Part shown: piece by piece, positions 34,578 to 44,760 of the stretch
Numbering within the stretch: the stretch's first letter is position 1
How the letters are laid out: every line of letters begins with the position of its first letter
Position numbers and translations under genes: made by a program
Source of the DNA: Zeus faber
Lineage: Eukaryota; Chordata; Actinopteri; Zeiformes; Zeidae
Assembly (NCBI GenBank): GCA_960531495.1
Contig: OY482849.1
Span: forward strand, 980,399-1,044,398
Direction of reading: 5' to 3'
DNA: 64,000 bases
Notes under the pieces: generated by a model
What the model saw: only the letters and a program-made list of their open reading frames with translations
What the model was told of the DNA's origin: nothing
The model's database searches: none

Positions 34578-35099
34578 GATACTTAATAATGTATGTAACT
34601 ATTAATTATCTAGTTTTACTTTATTATTATTCACTACAGTTTACGTTCACGCCTTTTCCTCTGTCTTCTCCAAGTGAATGTAAAGCTGCTCCACTCCCTT
34701 TTTTTTTCTTTTCTGACTTGCGGCTCCTCGACCCCCACCTTTCTTTTGTCTCCTCTCCTCCTTTCTAACCCCTGCTCTCTACAGGCTTCCCAAGCCACTC
34801 TGCTCGGCCCTATTATTAGAAATGTATTTTATATTAGTTGTTAATTACAATACCTTATCTTCACCTATATCTCTATCTATTACTTCTAGAACTCCTTCTC
34901 TAAGCTAATTAACTACAATAGACGAAGACAAACACAATTCTCTGACTATGCAGACCCTTTTACTCTTGAAAGGCGGTATCCCAGATTTACCAACACATAA
35001 CAAAGCTCCTAACTAACACAAAACAACACAAAATAACTCTTTCGACCAACTGCGCCCTCTCGTCAGAGGGAGTACCCCAGATTTTTAAACTTCAAAACA
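34578..35099 (-). other. ERV leader, part between tandem array and gag
   Basis: Non-coding sequence rich in CT on the plus strand. I see no ORF on the sense (minus) strand. It would be the packaging/leader region of the provirus. Confidence 0.5.
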
Positions 35100-36957
35100 A
35101 ACTTAAAATAGATAATCACATGAGTGATAAGCCTCTGAGCACTGTCCCTATGCTTTTAATGGACTTTCTATATGATTACCCGCGGACAAAATTAAAGAGA
35201 TCTATACAGGCCGTCTCTACCCTGCTTACCAAAAATAGATCTTATACAGGACGTCACTAACCTGCTTACCAGAAATAAAAGAGATCTATACAGGCCATCT
35301 CTACCCTGCTTACCAAAAATAGATCTTATATAGGAAAAACAAAACTTATAATAGATAATCACATGAGTGATAAGCCTCTGAGCACTGTCCCTATGCTTTT
35401 AATGGACTTTCTATATGATTACCCGCAGACAAAATTAAAGAGAGATCTATACAGGCCGTCTCTACCCTGCTTACCAAAAATAGATCTTATACAGGACGTC
35501 ACTAACCTGCTTACCAGAAATAAAAGAGATCTATACAGGCCGTCTCTACCCTGCTTACCAAAAATAGATCTTATACAGGACGTCACTAACCTGCTAACCA
35601 GAAATAAAAGAGATCTATACAGGCCGTCTCTACCCTGCTTACCAAAAATAGATCTTATACAGGACGTCACTAACCTGCTTACCAGAAATAAAAGAGATCT
35701 ATACAGGCCGTCTCTACCCTGCTTACCAAAAATAGATCTTATACAGGAAAAACAAAACTTATAATAGATAATCACATGAGTGATAAGCCTCTGAGCACTG
35801 TCCCTATGCTTTTAATGGACTTTCTATATGATTACACTCAGACAAAATTAAAGAGAGATCTATACAGGCCGTCTCTACCCTGCTTACCAAAAATAGATCT
35901 TATACAGGACGTCACTAACCTGCTTACCAGAAATAAAAGAGATCTATACAGGCCGTCTCTACCCTGCTTACCAAAAATAGATCTTATACAGGACGTCACT
36001 AACCTGCTTACCAGAAATAAAAGAGATCTATACAGGCCGTCTCTACCCTGCTTACCAAAAATAGATCTTATACAGGACGTCACTAACCTGCTTACCAGAA
36101 ATAAAAGAGATCTATACAGGCCGTCTCTAACCTGCTTACCAAAAATAGATCTTATACATGACCTCACTAACCTGCTTACCAGAAATAAAAGAGATCTATA
36201 CAGGCCGTCTCTAACCTGCTTACCAAAAATAGATCTTATACAGGACGTCACTAACCTGCTTACCAGAAATAAAAGAGATCTATACAGGCCGTCTCTACCC
36301 TGCTTACCAAAAATAGATCTTATACAGGAAAAACAAAACTTATAATAGATAATCACATGAGTGATAAGCCTCTGAGCACTGTCCCTATGCTTTTAATGGA
36401 CTTTCTATATGATTACACTCAGACAAAATTAAAGAGAGATCTATACAGGCCGTCTCTACCCTGCTTACCAAAAATAGATCTTATACAGGACGTCACTAAC
36501 CTGCTTACCAGAAATAAAAGAGATCTATACAGGCCGTCTCTACCCTGCTTACCAAAAATAGATCTTATACAGGACGTCACTAACCTGCTAACCAGAAATA
36601 AAAGAGATCTATACAGGCCGTCTCTACCCTGCTTACCAAAAATAGATCTTATACAGGACGTCACTAACCTGCTTACCAGAAATAAAAGAGATCTATACAG
36701 GCCGTCTCTACCCTGCTTACCAAAAATAGATCTTATACAGGACGTCACTAACCTGCTTACCAGAAATAAAAGAGATCTATACAGGCCGTCTCTAACCTGC
36801 TTACCAAAAATAGATCTTATACATGACCTCACTAACCTGCTAACCAGAAATAAAAGAGATCTATACAGGCCGTCTCTAACCTGCTTACCAAAAATAGATC
36901 TTATACAGGACGTCACTAACCTGCTTACCAGAAATAAAAGAGATCTATACAGGACCG
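35100..36957 (-). repeat. 42/84-bp tandem array in the ERV leader
   Basis: About 1.86 kb made of an 84-bp unit (aaagagatctatacaggccg ... cttaccagaaat) that is itself two related 42-bp halves. Four blocks each begin with the same roughly 95-bp header (gataatcacatgagtgataa ... acaaaattaaag). The blocks contain 2, 4, 6 and 7 copies of the 'gatctatacagg' half. On the sense strand each half carries GGTAAGCAGG, and the other half of most units carries TGACGTC (13 intact, 2 altered to GAGGTCA-type). Plus- and minus-strand frames stay open because 84 is a multiple of three. It lies between the primer-binding site and gag. Confidence 0.95.
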
Positions 36958-37261
36958 TTTCCACACTCTGCTACAATGTGTATAATTCACAGAGCGTTGT
37001 GTGTGCATGCATGCGTCAACTTCATTCCAAGCCACCCTCTTTCTCTCTCCTCCTTCTTTACATATATGCTTTTGGTTCTTTTTGGAGAGACACAATACCT
37101 ACCACCGGGCATGAGAATCGGGCAGACAATGATCACACAAATTTACTAAACTAATAGGTAAGAACAATGCTTACCTTTTCAAATTGGGTGGCCACCCGTT
37201 TTTGTGTGACCCTTGCCGGTCCCCGACCCACAGCCCAGCAGCCGGTGGGTCCCTGTTCTTC
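36958..37261 (-). other. ERV leader, part next to the primer-binding site
   Basis: Unique leader sequence between the tandem array and the primer-binding site. I see no ORF in the sense direction. Confidence 0.5.
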
Positions 37262-37284
37262 AATCCTGCCGACAACGCCAAATA
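37262..37284 (-). promoter_or_regulatory. ERV primer-binding-site region
   Basis: Directly inside the 5' LTR, the minus strand reads TTTGGCGTTGTCGGCAGGAT. The TGGCGTTGTCGGC core begins 4 nt after the LTR end and is in the place of a tRNA primer-binding site. I cannot name the tRNA. A related sequence occurs at 39396-39420. Confidence 0.55.
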
Positions 37285-37806
37285 TGTCGTGGAAAAAACT
37301 GCATCTAACAATTAAACTGAAGAAGAGAAGTTCGAGAGTCGAGGTCTGAAGATATAAGACTTTATTATCACTTGCAAGAAGTGACAACAGAATCTGAGTT
37401 GGTTTGGCAAAGAACTCCCGAGCCCCTCATGGACTCCTCCTTTTAACCTCTTTCTGTTGGTCAAGAAAGTACATCTGTATACTCAATTAGGATCCCTTCC
37501 TTCCTCCTATATGGTCAATAGTGCAAAGAAGCCATTTGTCTGCATTCTTTGACATCAGTTACAACAACAAAACTCCCGACACTCGTCCAGGCCACATTTT
37601 TTGAGGGGATGGTTGCATTCACACACCTTCCCATGTCACATGGCCCACAGTCAACAAAGCACTTATTCATGTCTTTGCTGACCCCTGTCTCACACACACT
37701 TACTTCATTCATATAGCATATGGGCAAGATAACGAATGTTCTTTCTTATTTAATGGTAGAATATAATGAACATATTTCTTTTAAATGTACTAGTAAATTT
37801 CTCCCA
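37285..37806 (-). repeat. ERV 5' LTR
   Basis: 522 bp, the partner of 27284-27792. On the minus strand it starts TGGGAGAAATTTACTAG and ends GTTTTTTCCACGACA. The dinucleotide TA lies between it and the GATC target copy at 37809. Confidence 0.88.
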
Positions 37807-37808
37807 TA

Positions 37809-38830
37809 GATCCCCCCAGAGCTGCGTCCTCAGCCCCCTACTGTGCTCCCTGTACACACATGACTGTGTGGCCAGGTTCAGCTCCAACACCATCATCAAA
37901 GTTTGCTGACGACACCATCGTGGTGGGCCGGATTACCGACGACGAAGAGAAGGCCTACCATGAGGAGGTGGCTGATCTGTCCCTCTTGTGCCAGAACAAC
38001 AGCCTCCGCCTGAACGTAAGCAAAACTAAGTAGCTGATTGTGGACTTCAGGAGAGGATTACAACCGAGGACACACATGCTGTTGGTGATTAATAGGACTT
38101 CTGTCGACAGGGTGAGCAGCTTCAAATACCTGGGAGTCCACATCACGGAGGACCTACCATGGACTTTACATACAGACACTCTGGTGAGAAAGGCGAGGCA
38201 GCATCTTTACCACCTCAGGCAGCTGAAGAAATTCAGGGTCTCAGTTAGGATCCTTAGGTCCTTGTACTCTGGAGTACAAGAGGGTGCTGCGTTCAGCCGA
38301 ACGTACCACTGGAACTACTCTCCCCTCCCTGCAGGACACCAGGAGGTGTAGAAGCAGAGCCCGCAGGATCATGAAGGATCCTCACCACCCCAACAACGGA
38401 CTGTTTCCGCTTCTGCGGTCGTGCAAGTGCCTCCCCAGTCACACAGCGAGGACAGAGAGACTGAGAGTTTCTCCCGTAAGCCATAAGGACTGTCAATGCT
38501 GAACTCACCAGAGACCCTCACTGAGACACTCACATAGGCCCACTACCTTACTGTACTGTATGTTGCATACTGTACTGCATACTGTATCACTGTACTGGGT
38601 TATAGCATACTGTGCTGTACTGTGCTGTGCTGTTACTGTATTGCTGTGCTGTACTTTTGTATACTGTACTGTATATCTCAACACTGATCACATGGCACTT
38701 TACTGCACATATCTGTATATACATAATAGTCTATTCCTCTTATTTTTATTTCTTACTTTATTATAATTATTATTATTCAGTTACTATTGTTATTATGCAT
38801 GCTTAAAACCCTATTGTTTTTTCTACACTG
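37809..38830 (+). mobile_element. CR1/Rex-group LINE, 3' part, split by the ERV
   Basis: It resumes at 'gatccccccagagctgcgtc' (the RT GSPQGCVLSP site) and continues through the FADD-box region, frameshifted at about 37900. Next come LIVDFRRGLQ-like, VSSFKYLGVHITED and a C-terminal RIMKDPHHPNNGLF near 38370. The tail is a TACTGTACTG-rich 3'UTR (38540-38660) and an AT-rich end. It is the continuation of 25630-27283. Confidence 0.85.
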
Positions 38831-39788
38831 TTTTATGTATTCAAATTTTTTCTAGGATAATTTTCTTATTCGTCTCAACACATACTTCACAAGCCAAATA
38901 CAGTGTCTACACCGAATTTACTTATGCCCCACCTGAGCGGCTGAACTTCAAATTAACAAATCTTGTGAGGGGTAACTGTGGGAGACCTAACCACGCAGAA
39001 TTCTAATGTTTCCAAACACAGAGCTGTATCATAGGCTTTAAATTTTACCCTATTCGTACAGCCCCTTAAGTTTTTACTTTTGGAAATGTCAAGCGGAATG
39101 TCATAGGGACCTGTCCATTAAATGTTCTTCATAACACAGAGCGGTATCCACAGGCTTTTCTCAAACACTTTACATGCATGCCTTTCTCTTCCTGTAACCC
39201 AACCACCTTTGCCTCTTATTTCTATACATTTTGTTTGTTCATTTCAAGAGACCTACTTACTGCTTAGCCTTTAGGGTTGGTCAGCACGAACCACACAAAA
39301 CTGCTAACTAATAGAAAGAACTTTGCTAGTGTCTTTTTTGAGTGGCCACTCACTCCCGGTCCGGACCCTGCCGGGGCTCAGTAGTTCTTCGGACCCTTCT
39401 CTCCAATCCTGTTTGTAACGCCAATTATGGGTGGAGAAAATGGAGCCTTTCATTCTTTATCAAAAAAGGCAGCAGTCGAGGTGGAGTTGAGTTCTCAGCT
39501 AGACTTCTATTACAGAGAACAAGAACCGAGCTGGTCTGCAGAACAACTGTTTTTCCAGGCTCCACCTACACATTTTAATCTGGTTAATTACAGTGTTGCA
39601 GCGCATGTGTGAAGATTCTTTAGTGTACAGTACTCAGATTCATTTGATTTGACACAAAACCCAGACCAGTGCATCACCTGGAAGTCATTGGAGAGTCGAA
39701 TACATTTGTCTGGACCGACCTTGCATCAATACGGCAATAAATATGTGTATGAGGCTCTGAACACAGGGGATGGTAGCTCAGGCGGTAG
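38831..39788 (-). mobile_element. probable second ERV remnant (leader and part of an LTR)
   Basis: At 39396-39428 the plus strand reads 'caatcctg......aacgccaattatg'. It closely parallels 'caatcctg......aacgccaaatatg' at 37260-37285, which is the primer-binding region of the neighbouring provirus. The sequence to the right (39429-39780) would then be LTR, and that to the left (about 38840-39395) leader. No gag or pol is present. The LINE at 39789 truncates the LTR. Weakly supported. Confidence 0.45.
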
Positions 39789-42700
39789 ATTCAAGATTCA
39801 AGATTCAAGATTCAAGATTTTTATTTGTCACATACATATACATACTTCCATACATATATGCAGTGAAATGTAATGCAACGCACCCGGTGATAGCACACAA
39901 GAAGTCCTAGGAAAAAGTACAAAAATAAAATAAAATAAAAAGTAGAAAATTCCTTTCTAATAGACCGACTAACTGACTCCTAAAACGTAATACAGTAAGT
40001 GGAATACTTATAGAATAAGATAAAAAATATATAGAATAAAATACAATAAAAAATAAATTGAAATAAAATGGAATAGGTTGAAGGAATATGGCTATGTATA
40101 TACAGATATGTGCATTTAAAGTGGCATGTGAATTAAAGTGGCATGTGAATGTGAATAGTGTGAGGTAGTGTTTGGGATAATACAGCACAGTATACAACAG
40201 TACGGCGCAGCAATACGGCATCACGAACAACCCTGAACAGTGATACAGTATGCGGTACAGTATGCTACATACAGTACAGTAGGTAGTGGAGCCTAGTGCA
40301 TGGCTCAGTTAGGACCCCTGGTGAGGTCAGCATTGACAGTTCTGATGGCTTGAGGGAAGAAACTCCGTCTCAGTCTCTCTGTTCTCGCTGCGTGACTGCG
40401 GAGGCGCTTGCCTGACCGCAGCAGCTGAAACAGTCCGTTGTTGGGGTGATGAGGATCCTTCATGATCCTACGGGCTCTGCTACTACACCTCCTGGTGTAT
40501 AACTCCTGCAAGGGGGGGAGGGTAGTTCCAGTGGTACGTTCAGCTGAACGCACCACCCTCTGCAGGGCCCGCCTGTCCTGGGCAGTACAGTTCCCAAACC
40601 AGGCAGTGATGTTGCCTGTCAGGATGCTCTCCACTGCTCCAGAGTAGAAGGACTTGAGGATCCTCACCGAGACCCGGAATTTCCTCAGCTGCCTGAGGTG
40701 GTAGAGACGCTGCCTCGCCTTTCTCACCAGAGTGTCTGTGTGAACAGTCCATGTTAAGTCCTCTGTGATGTGGACTCCCAGATATCTGAAGCTGCTCACC
40801 CTATCGACAGAAGTCCCATTAATCCACAACGGCGCGTGCGTCCTCGATTGTGATCCACGCCTAAAGTCCACAATCAGCTCCTTGGTTTTGCTGACGTTCA
40901 GGTGGAGGCTGTTGTCCTGGCACCAGAGTGACAGGTCAGCCACCTCCTCGCGGTAGGCCTTCTCATCGCAGTCGGTGATCAGGCCCACGACCACGGTGTC
41001 GTCAGCAAACTTGATGATGGTGTTGGAGCTGGACCTGGCCACACAGTCATGTGTGTACAGGGAGTACAGTAGGGGGCTGAGGACGCAGCCCTGGGGGGAT
41101 CCTGTATTCAGGGTGAGGGAGCTTGACATGTACTTCCCCACCTTGACCACCTGGGGGCGGCCTGTGAGGAAGTCCAGGATCCAGGTGCACAGCGGAGCAT
41201 TCAATCCTAGCTCCAACAACTTGACAGCCAGTCTGGTGGGGACTATGGTGTTGAAAGCTGAACTATAATCAATGAACAGCATTCTCACATAGGCCCCCTT
41301 CTGGCCATCCAGGTGCGTGAGCGTGGTGTGCAGTACCTGAGAGACCGCGTCATCCGTGGATCTGTTCTGCCGGTACGCGAACTGCAACGGGTCCAAGGTG
41401 CGGGGGAGGGAGGCGCAGATGTAATCCTTAATCAGCCTCTCGAAACACTTCATGACCACCGAGGTGAGGGCCAGCGGACGGTAGTCATTCAGGCAGGTTG
41501 GAGAGGCGATCTTCGGGACAGGAATGACGGTGGACCTCTTGAAGCAGGATGGGACCACTGATTTAGCCAGGGAGATGTTGAATATTGTGGTGAACACCGG
41601 AGCTAGCTGGTTAGCACAGGTCTTCAGTACTCGCCCAGATATGCCATCTGGACCCGCAGCTTTCCTGGTGTTCACCCGCATCAAAGCCCTCCTGACCTCG
41701 TGCACGGACACTGAGAGTGCGCGCTCGTCCCCAGCGGTGTAACTCCAATTAGCCGGCGAGCTAGCGGTGCTGCTGCCAGACTCGAACCGCGCATAAAAGG
41801 AGTTCAGTTGGTTGGCCAGGGAGGCGTCCACACTCGTGGCTGGGGAGGAGCTGCTCTTGTAGTTAGTTATTGTTCGCAGCCCCTCCCACAAGCGTCTTGT
41901 GTCCCCCCGCTCCATCTGCAGCTCCACGGTGTCTCTGTACGTCCGTTTAGCGTCCTTCACTGCCCTCCGCAGATTGTATGACGCCGCTTTGTAATTGTCC
42001 ATGTTACCAGATACAAGTCCGTCGTTGTAAGCGGCCGTGCGCGCATTCAGAGCGCAGCGGATGGATTTATCAACCCATGGTTTCTGGTTTGGAAATATCC
42101 GAACTTTCACCGTGGGAACGATTTCATCCGCGAGCGTAGCCACAAAACTCACTACAACCTCCGTAAACTCGCTGACGTCACTTGAACTCGCTCGGAACAT
42201 GTCCCAGTCTACGTCAGTCAGAGCGTCCTGAAGCGCAGCCTCCGAGTGGTCCGTCCACTGCTTCACTTCCCTCGTCATCACCAGATCCCGCGCGATCAGA
42301 GGCCTGTAAACAGGAAGCAGCAAGATCGCGGTGTGATCTGATTTCCCGAAAGCAGGGAGCGAGACGGGCTTGTATCCGTTCTTGTAAGGAGTGTAACAAT
42401 GGTCCAAAGTTCTGTCTCCCCTGGTGGCACACGTGATGTGTTGGTGGAAATTCGGCAGAACTTTTTTAAGGTTGGCCCTGTTAAAGTCCCCAGTCACCAC
42501 CACAGCCGCGTCGGGATGTCTGTTCTGAAATCCGCACAACACATCGTACAGAACCGACAGAGCTGCGTCGGTGTCCGCTTGCGGTGGGATATAAACGGCT
42601 GTAATGATGACCGTGCTGAATTCCCGGGGGAGATAAAATGGACGGCATAGTATGGTCAGCTGTTCCAGGTTCGGCGAGCAGGAGTGGGAGAGGAATTTGG

Positions 42701-42996
42701 TGTTGTTGGCGTTACACCAGCGGTTGTTTACCATTAGGCAGACGCCTCCACCTTTGGATTTCCCCGACTCTCCCGTTCTGTCGCCGCGGAACACGGAGAA
42801 GGCCTCGGCTGGACGTATGGCTTCATCCGGCACCAGTGGGTTCAGCCATGTTTCCGTCAGGCAGAGGACGCAACAATTCCTCGTGTCACGCTGGAATTGA
42901 ATCCTCGCTCGAAGTTCATCCATCTTGTTCTCCAGGGACTGGACGTTCGCAAGAAGGATGCTTGGCAGAGGTGGACGGTAAGGTTGCGTCCTCATT
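39789..42996 (-). mobile_element. CR1/Rex-group LINE, nearly full Pol, apparently young
   Basis: On the minus strand the Pol ORF (42995-40305) is followed by a 3'UTR that ends in a (CTTGAAT)n tail: the plus strand has four 'attcaag' units at 39789-39820. No ORF1 is seen. The 5' end meets a SINE at about 43000, so the copy is probably 5'-truncated. Broken relatives are at 25630-27283 plus 37809-38830, and at 51852-54225. Confidence 0.9.
40305..42995 (-). CDS. LINE ORF2-type Pol: endonuclease plus reverse transcriptase (896 aa, uninterrupted)
   Basis: An APE-type endonuclease occupies about residues 11-230, with LLANVQSLENKMDEL, LTETWL (E48), TGDFN (D170, N172) and the SDH triad (219-221). A linker follows to about 430. 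The reverse transcriptase has [39 protein letters not shown] (D576), TGSPQGCVLSP (631-641) and the catalytic FADD (663-666). A C-terminal region ends in RRIMKDPHHPNNGLFQLL and FFPQAIRTVN. There is no stop or frameshift in 896 codons, whereas both relatives in the window are broken. The protein nicks target DNA and primes reverse transcription from the nick. The true start may be upstream of the first Met. The exact clade (CR1, Rex1 or Jockey-like BS) is uncertain. Confidence 0.9.
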   Translation of the reverse strand: MRTQPYRPPLPSILLANVQSLENKMDELRARIQFQRDTRNCCVLCLTETWLNPLVPDEAIRPAEAFSVFRGDRTGESGKSKGGGVCLMVNNRWCNANNTKFLSHSCSPNLEQLTILCRPFYLPREFSTVIITAVYIPPQADTDAALSVLYDVLCGFQNRHPDAAVVVTGDFNRANLKKVLPNFHQHITCATRGDRTLDHCYTPYKNGYKPVSLPAFGKSDHTAILLLPVYRPLIARDLVMTREVKQWTDHSEAALQDALTDVDWDMFRASSSDVSEFTEVVVSFVATLADEIVPTVKVRIFPNQKPWVDKSIRCALNARTAAYNDGLVSGNMDNYKAASYNLRRAVKDAKRTYRDTVELQMERGDTRRLWEGLRTITNYKSSSSPATSVDASLANQLNSFYARFESGSSTASSPANWSYTAGDERALSVSVHEVRRALMRVNTRKAAGPDGISGRVLKTCANQLAPVFTTIFNISLAKSVVPSCFKRSTVIPVPKIASPTCLNDYRPLALTSVVMKCFERLIKDYICASLPRTLDPLQFAYRQNRSTDDAVSQVLHTTLTHLDGQKGAYVRMLFIDYSSAFNTIVPTRLAVKLLELGLNAPLCTWILDFLTGRPQVVKVGKYMSSSLTLNTGSPQGCVLSPLLYSLYTHDCVARSSSNTIIKFADDTVVVGLITDCDEKAYREEVADLSLWCQDNSLHLNVSKTKELIVDFRRGSQSRTHAPLWINGTSVDRVSSFRYLGVHITEDLTWTVHTDTLVRKARQRLYHLRQLRKFRVSVRILKSFYSGAVESILTGNITAWFGNCTAQDRRALQRVVRSAERTTGTTLPPLQELYTRRCSSRARRIMKDPHHPNNGLFQLLRSGKRLRSHAARTERLRRSFFPQAIRTVNADLTRGPN

Positions 42997-43000
42997 CTGA

Positions 43001-43190
43001 CCCTGGTGGTCTAGTGATCTAAAGGTTGCTGGTTTGATCCCAGGCTCCTCCTGCTAGCATGCTGTAGTGTCCTTGAGCAAGACACTTAACCCCTAATTGC
43101 TCCTGATGGCTGCGTCCGTCGGTGTTTGAACAATTGTAAGTCGCTTTGGATAAAAGCGTCTGATAAATGACTAAATGTAAATGTAACACT
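43001..43190 (+). mobile_element. tRNA-derived SINE
   Basis: The head 'ggtggtctagtgatctaaag' is followed by a B-box-like GGTTTGATCCC. The body has 'gtccttgagcaagacactta', and the tail 'gctttggataaaagcgtctg' is followed by 'aaatgactaaatgtaaatgt', the widespread fish SINE/LINE-type 3' end. It abuts the 5' end of the LINE. Confidence 0.8.
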
Positions 43191-43194
43191 CACT

Positions 43195-44760
43195 TGGAAT
43201 GCAGAGAGGGCCATTGAAAAAAATACGGGAGTGATTAGAAACCGGAACCTGTAAGAAAGATGAAAAATCAACATCTGTACCTTTTGTAAAAAATTGGTCC
43301 AGTGTATTTCCACGGTTGTGAGTGGCATTCTTCACATGTTGGGAAAAGCAAGACTAGTAACAAGGTCCATAAATTCCACTGCTGTAGTATCTGAACCGTC
43401 ATTTAAATGCAAGTTAAAATCACCCAGTAAAAATACTGTAGCATATTTGACAAGCGCAATCGGCAGTAATTTGGAGAGCTTTGGGAATAAAAAAATAGGA
43501 TTGTGCTTTGAGGGTCTAGAAATGGTTATTGCAAGAATGTGTTGTTGAGTTCTGATAACCATGGCTAAATGGTTGAGAGAATTCCAAAAGTGCATTCGGT
43601 GCAGGTGAACAACTTTAAAAAAATTGTTGCTATTCCACCCCCTTTTTTGCCTTGTCTTGTAGAAAATATGCTGGGGGAAGCCTCAATAAGTGTTGCAGAG
43701 GCAGTGGAGGAGAGCCAATATTTATAAAGAAATATAACATGTAGACCATATTGGGAGATAAAATCATTAAAATTAAAACTCTTATTAGAGAGCGCTCTAA
43801 TTTTCAACAATACAAACTTCAATTGCACTGAAGAAGAGTTCTGTTTAGCAGGGTTCACAGCAGACTGAACAACAGACGGATGGGATAGTCACCGCCACTG
43901 TGTTTCATCCCATGAGTTGCTGTCCAGGGCTCTGCCTTGTGTGGCGTAGAGCTGACGTGAGCCCTGGGTCTCGCTCCTAGCTATGGTCAGGGGTCTACCG
44001 CCTGCTTCGTTGCAGCAGCGGTTGAACAGAGGGCAGTGGAATTCACCTCTCCAGCCGTCATAGTACCAGCCACCAGCGGTAACAGCGGTACACTCAATGA
44101 GCACCTCAATCCTCCACCCAGAGGAGGGAACTCCTGCTCATACAGGGCTGTTTTCCCTGCTGGCTCTGGGTAAAGAAGACCACCAGAGCGCCTGACCATG
44201 GCATCTTTTAGGATCTTATGACGGAAGGAGGAGGTCCTTATCCAAGAGGGTAGTAGACTTGACCTCGTCGTGGACTAGCAAGCCACATGAAAACTGTCAG
44301 TGACCAGCGATAAAGAAGCTGCAGTGTTAGCAGGTGCTGTCTTTGGAGAGGGGTCCAGATCAGGATGAGTTGGAACCGCAGGATCACCAGCTGGGTGGAC
44401 CGGAGTGTCGTCAGACAGGGTTACATAGCGGTTGGAGAGGGATAGGCAAGGTGGTGAGGCAGCCCTCTCCAAATGTCCCCCGCCACAGTGGACTACCACC
44501 TCAGTCCAGGATGACCGATGGCTGGGTGTCCAGCAGGAAGAAAGCTGTGGGCAAGTGGAGGGGTCCCACAAAACTGTCCTGGAAGGTTGCACTGAGAGTG
44601 GCAATCTGCTTGGACTGCCCAGAAGCCAGATCCACAAAGTTGGACAAAAAAAAGCCCTTCTTCTGCAGTTCATCAGAAAGCTGTTGAATATCCTCCTTAA
44701 AATCAACGATCTTCCTGTTTTCTTTCTGGAGAAGCACACAGTTCTCACTGGGCATTGTTG
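43195..44760 (-). mobile_element. L2-type LINE, ORF1 and endonuclease region (broken)
   Basis: On the minus strand, from the right: an ORF1-like coiled-coil start (MPSENCVLLQKENRKIVDFK, 44755-44501) and an overlapping frame with SWTEVVVHCGG and LSLSNRYVTLSDD (44600-44370). Then come FVLLKIRALSNKSF and KGGGIATIF (43858-43565) of an APE endonuclease, and VFLLGDFNLHLNDGSD (43595-43332). Frameshifts separate all parts. The RT domain is absent: the copy stops near the SINE at about 43190. Confidence 0.75.

Larger units (their letters stand above)
27284..37806 (-). mobile_element. class I-like endogenous retrovirus, defective provirus
   Basis: The 10.5 kb provirus lies on the minus strand: 5' LTR 37285-37806, leader with tandem array, gag, pol, env, 3' LTR 27284-27792. 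It is flanked by the same 4 bp, GATC (27280-27283 and 37809-37812). This matches the 4-bp duplication usual for gammaretrovirus-like integrases. Pol with an intact-looking integrase, a GPY/F-type integrase C-terminus and a CCC-containing Env membrane anchor suggest an epsilon/gamma-like fish ERV. Gag is frameshifted, the nucleocapsid and protease are missing, RT has an in-frame stop, and Env is internally deleted. It cannot be autonomous as it stands. Confidence 0.9.

Noticed and set aside
35100..36957. Resemblance of the array to a CRISPR or a host satellite
   Set aside because: The repeats are contiguous without unique spacers, the DNA is vertebrate, and the array lies within a provirus between the primer-binding site and gag.
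35363..37154. Three plus-strand ORFs (133, 189 and 265 codons), all starting MSDKPLSTVP, across the tandem array
   Set aside because: They are antisense to the provirus and arise because the 84-bp unit is a multiple of three. The minus strand is just as open. There is no independent coding evidence.
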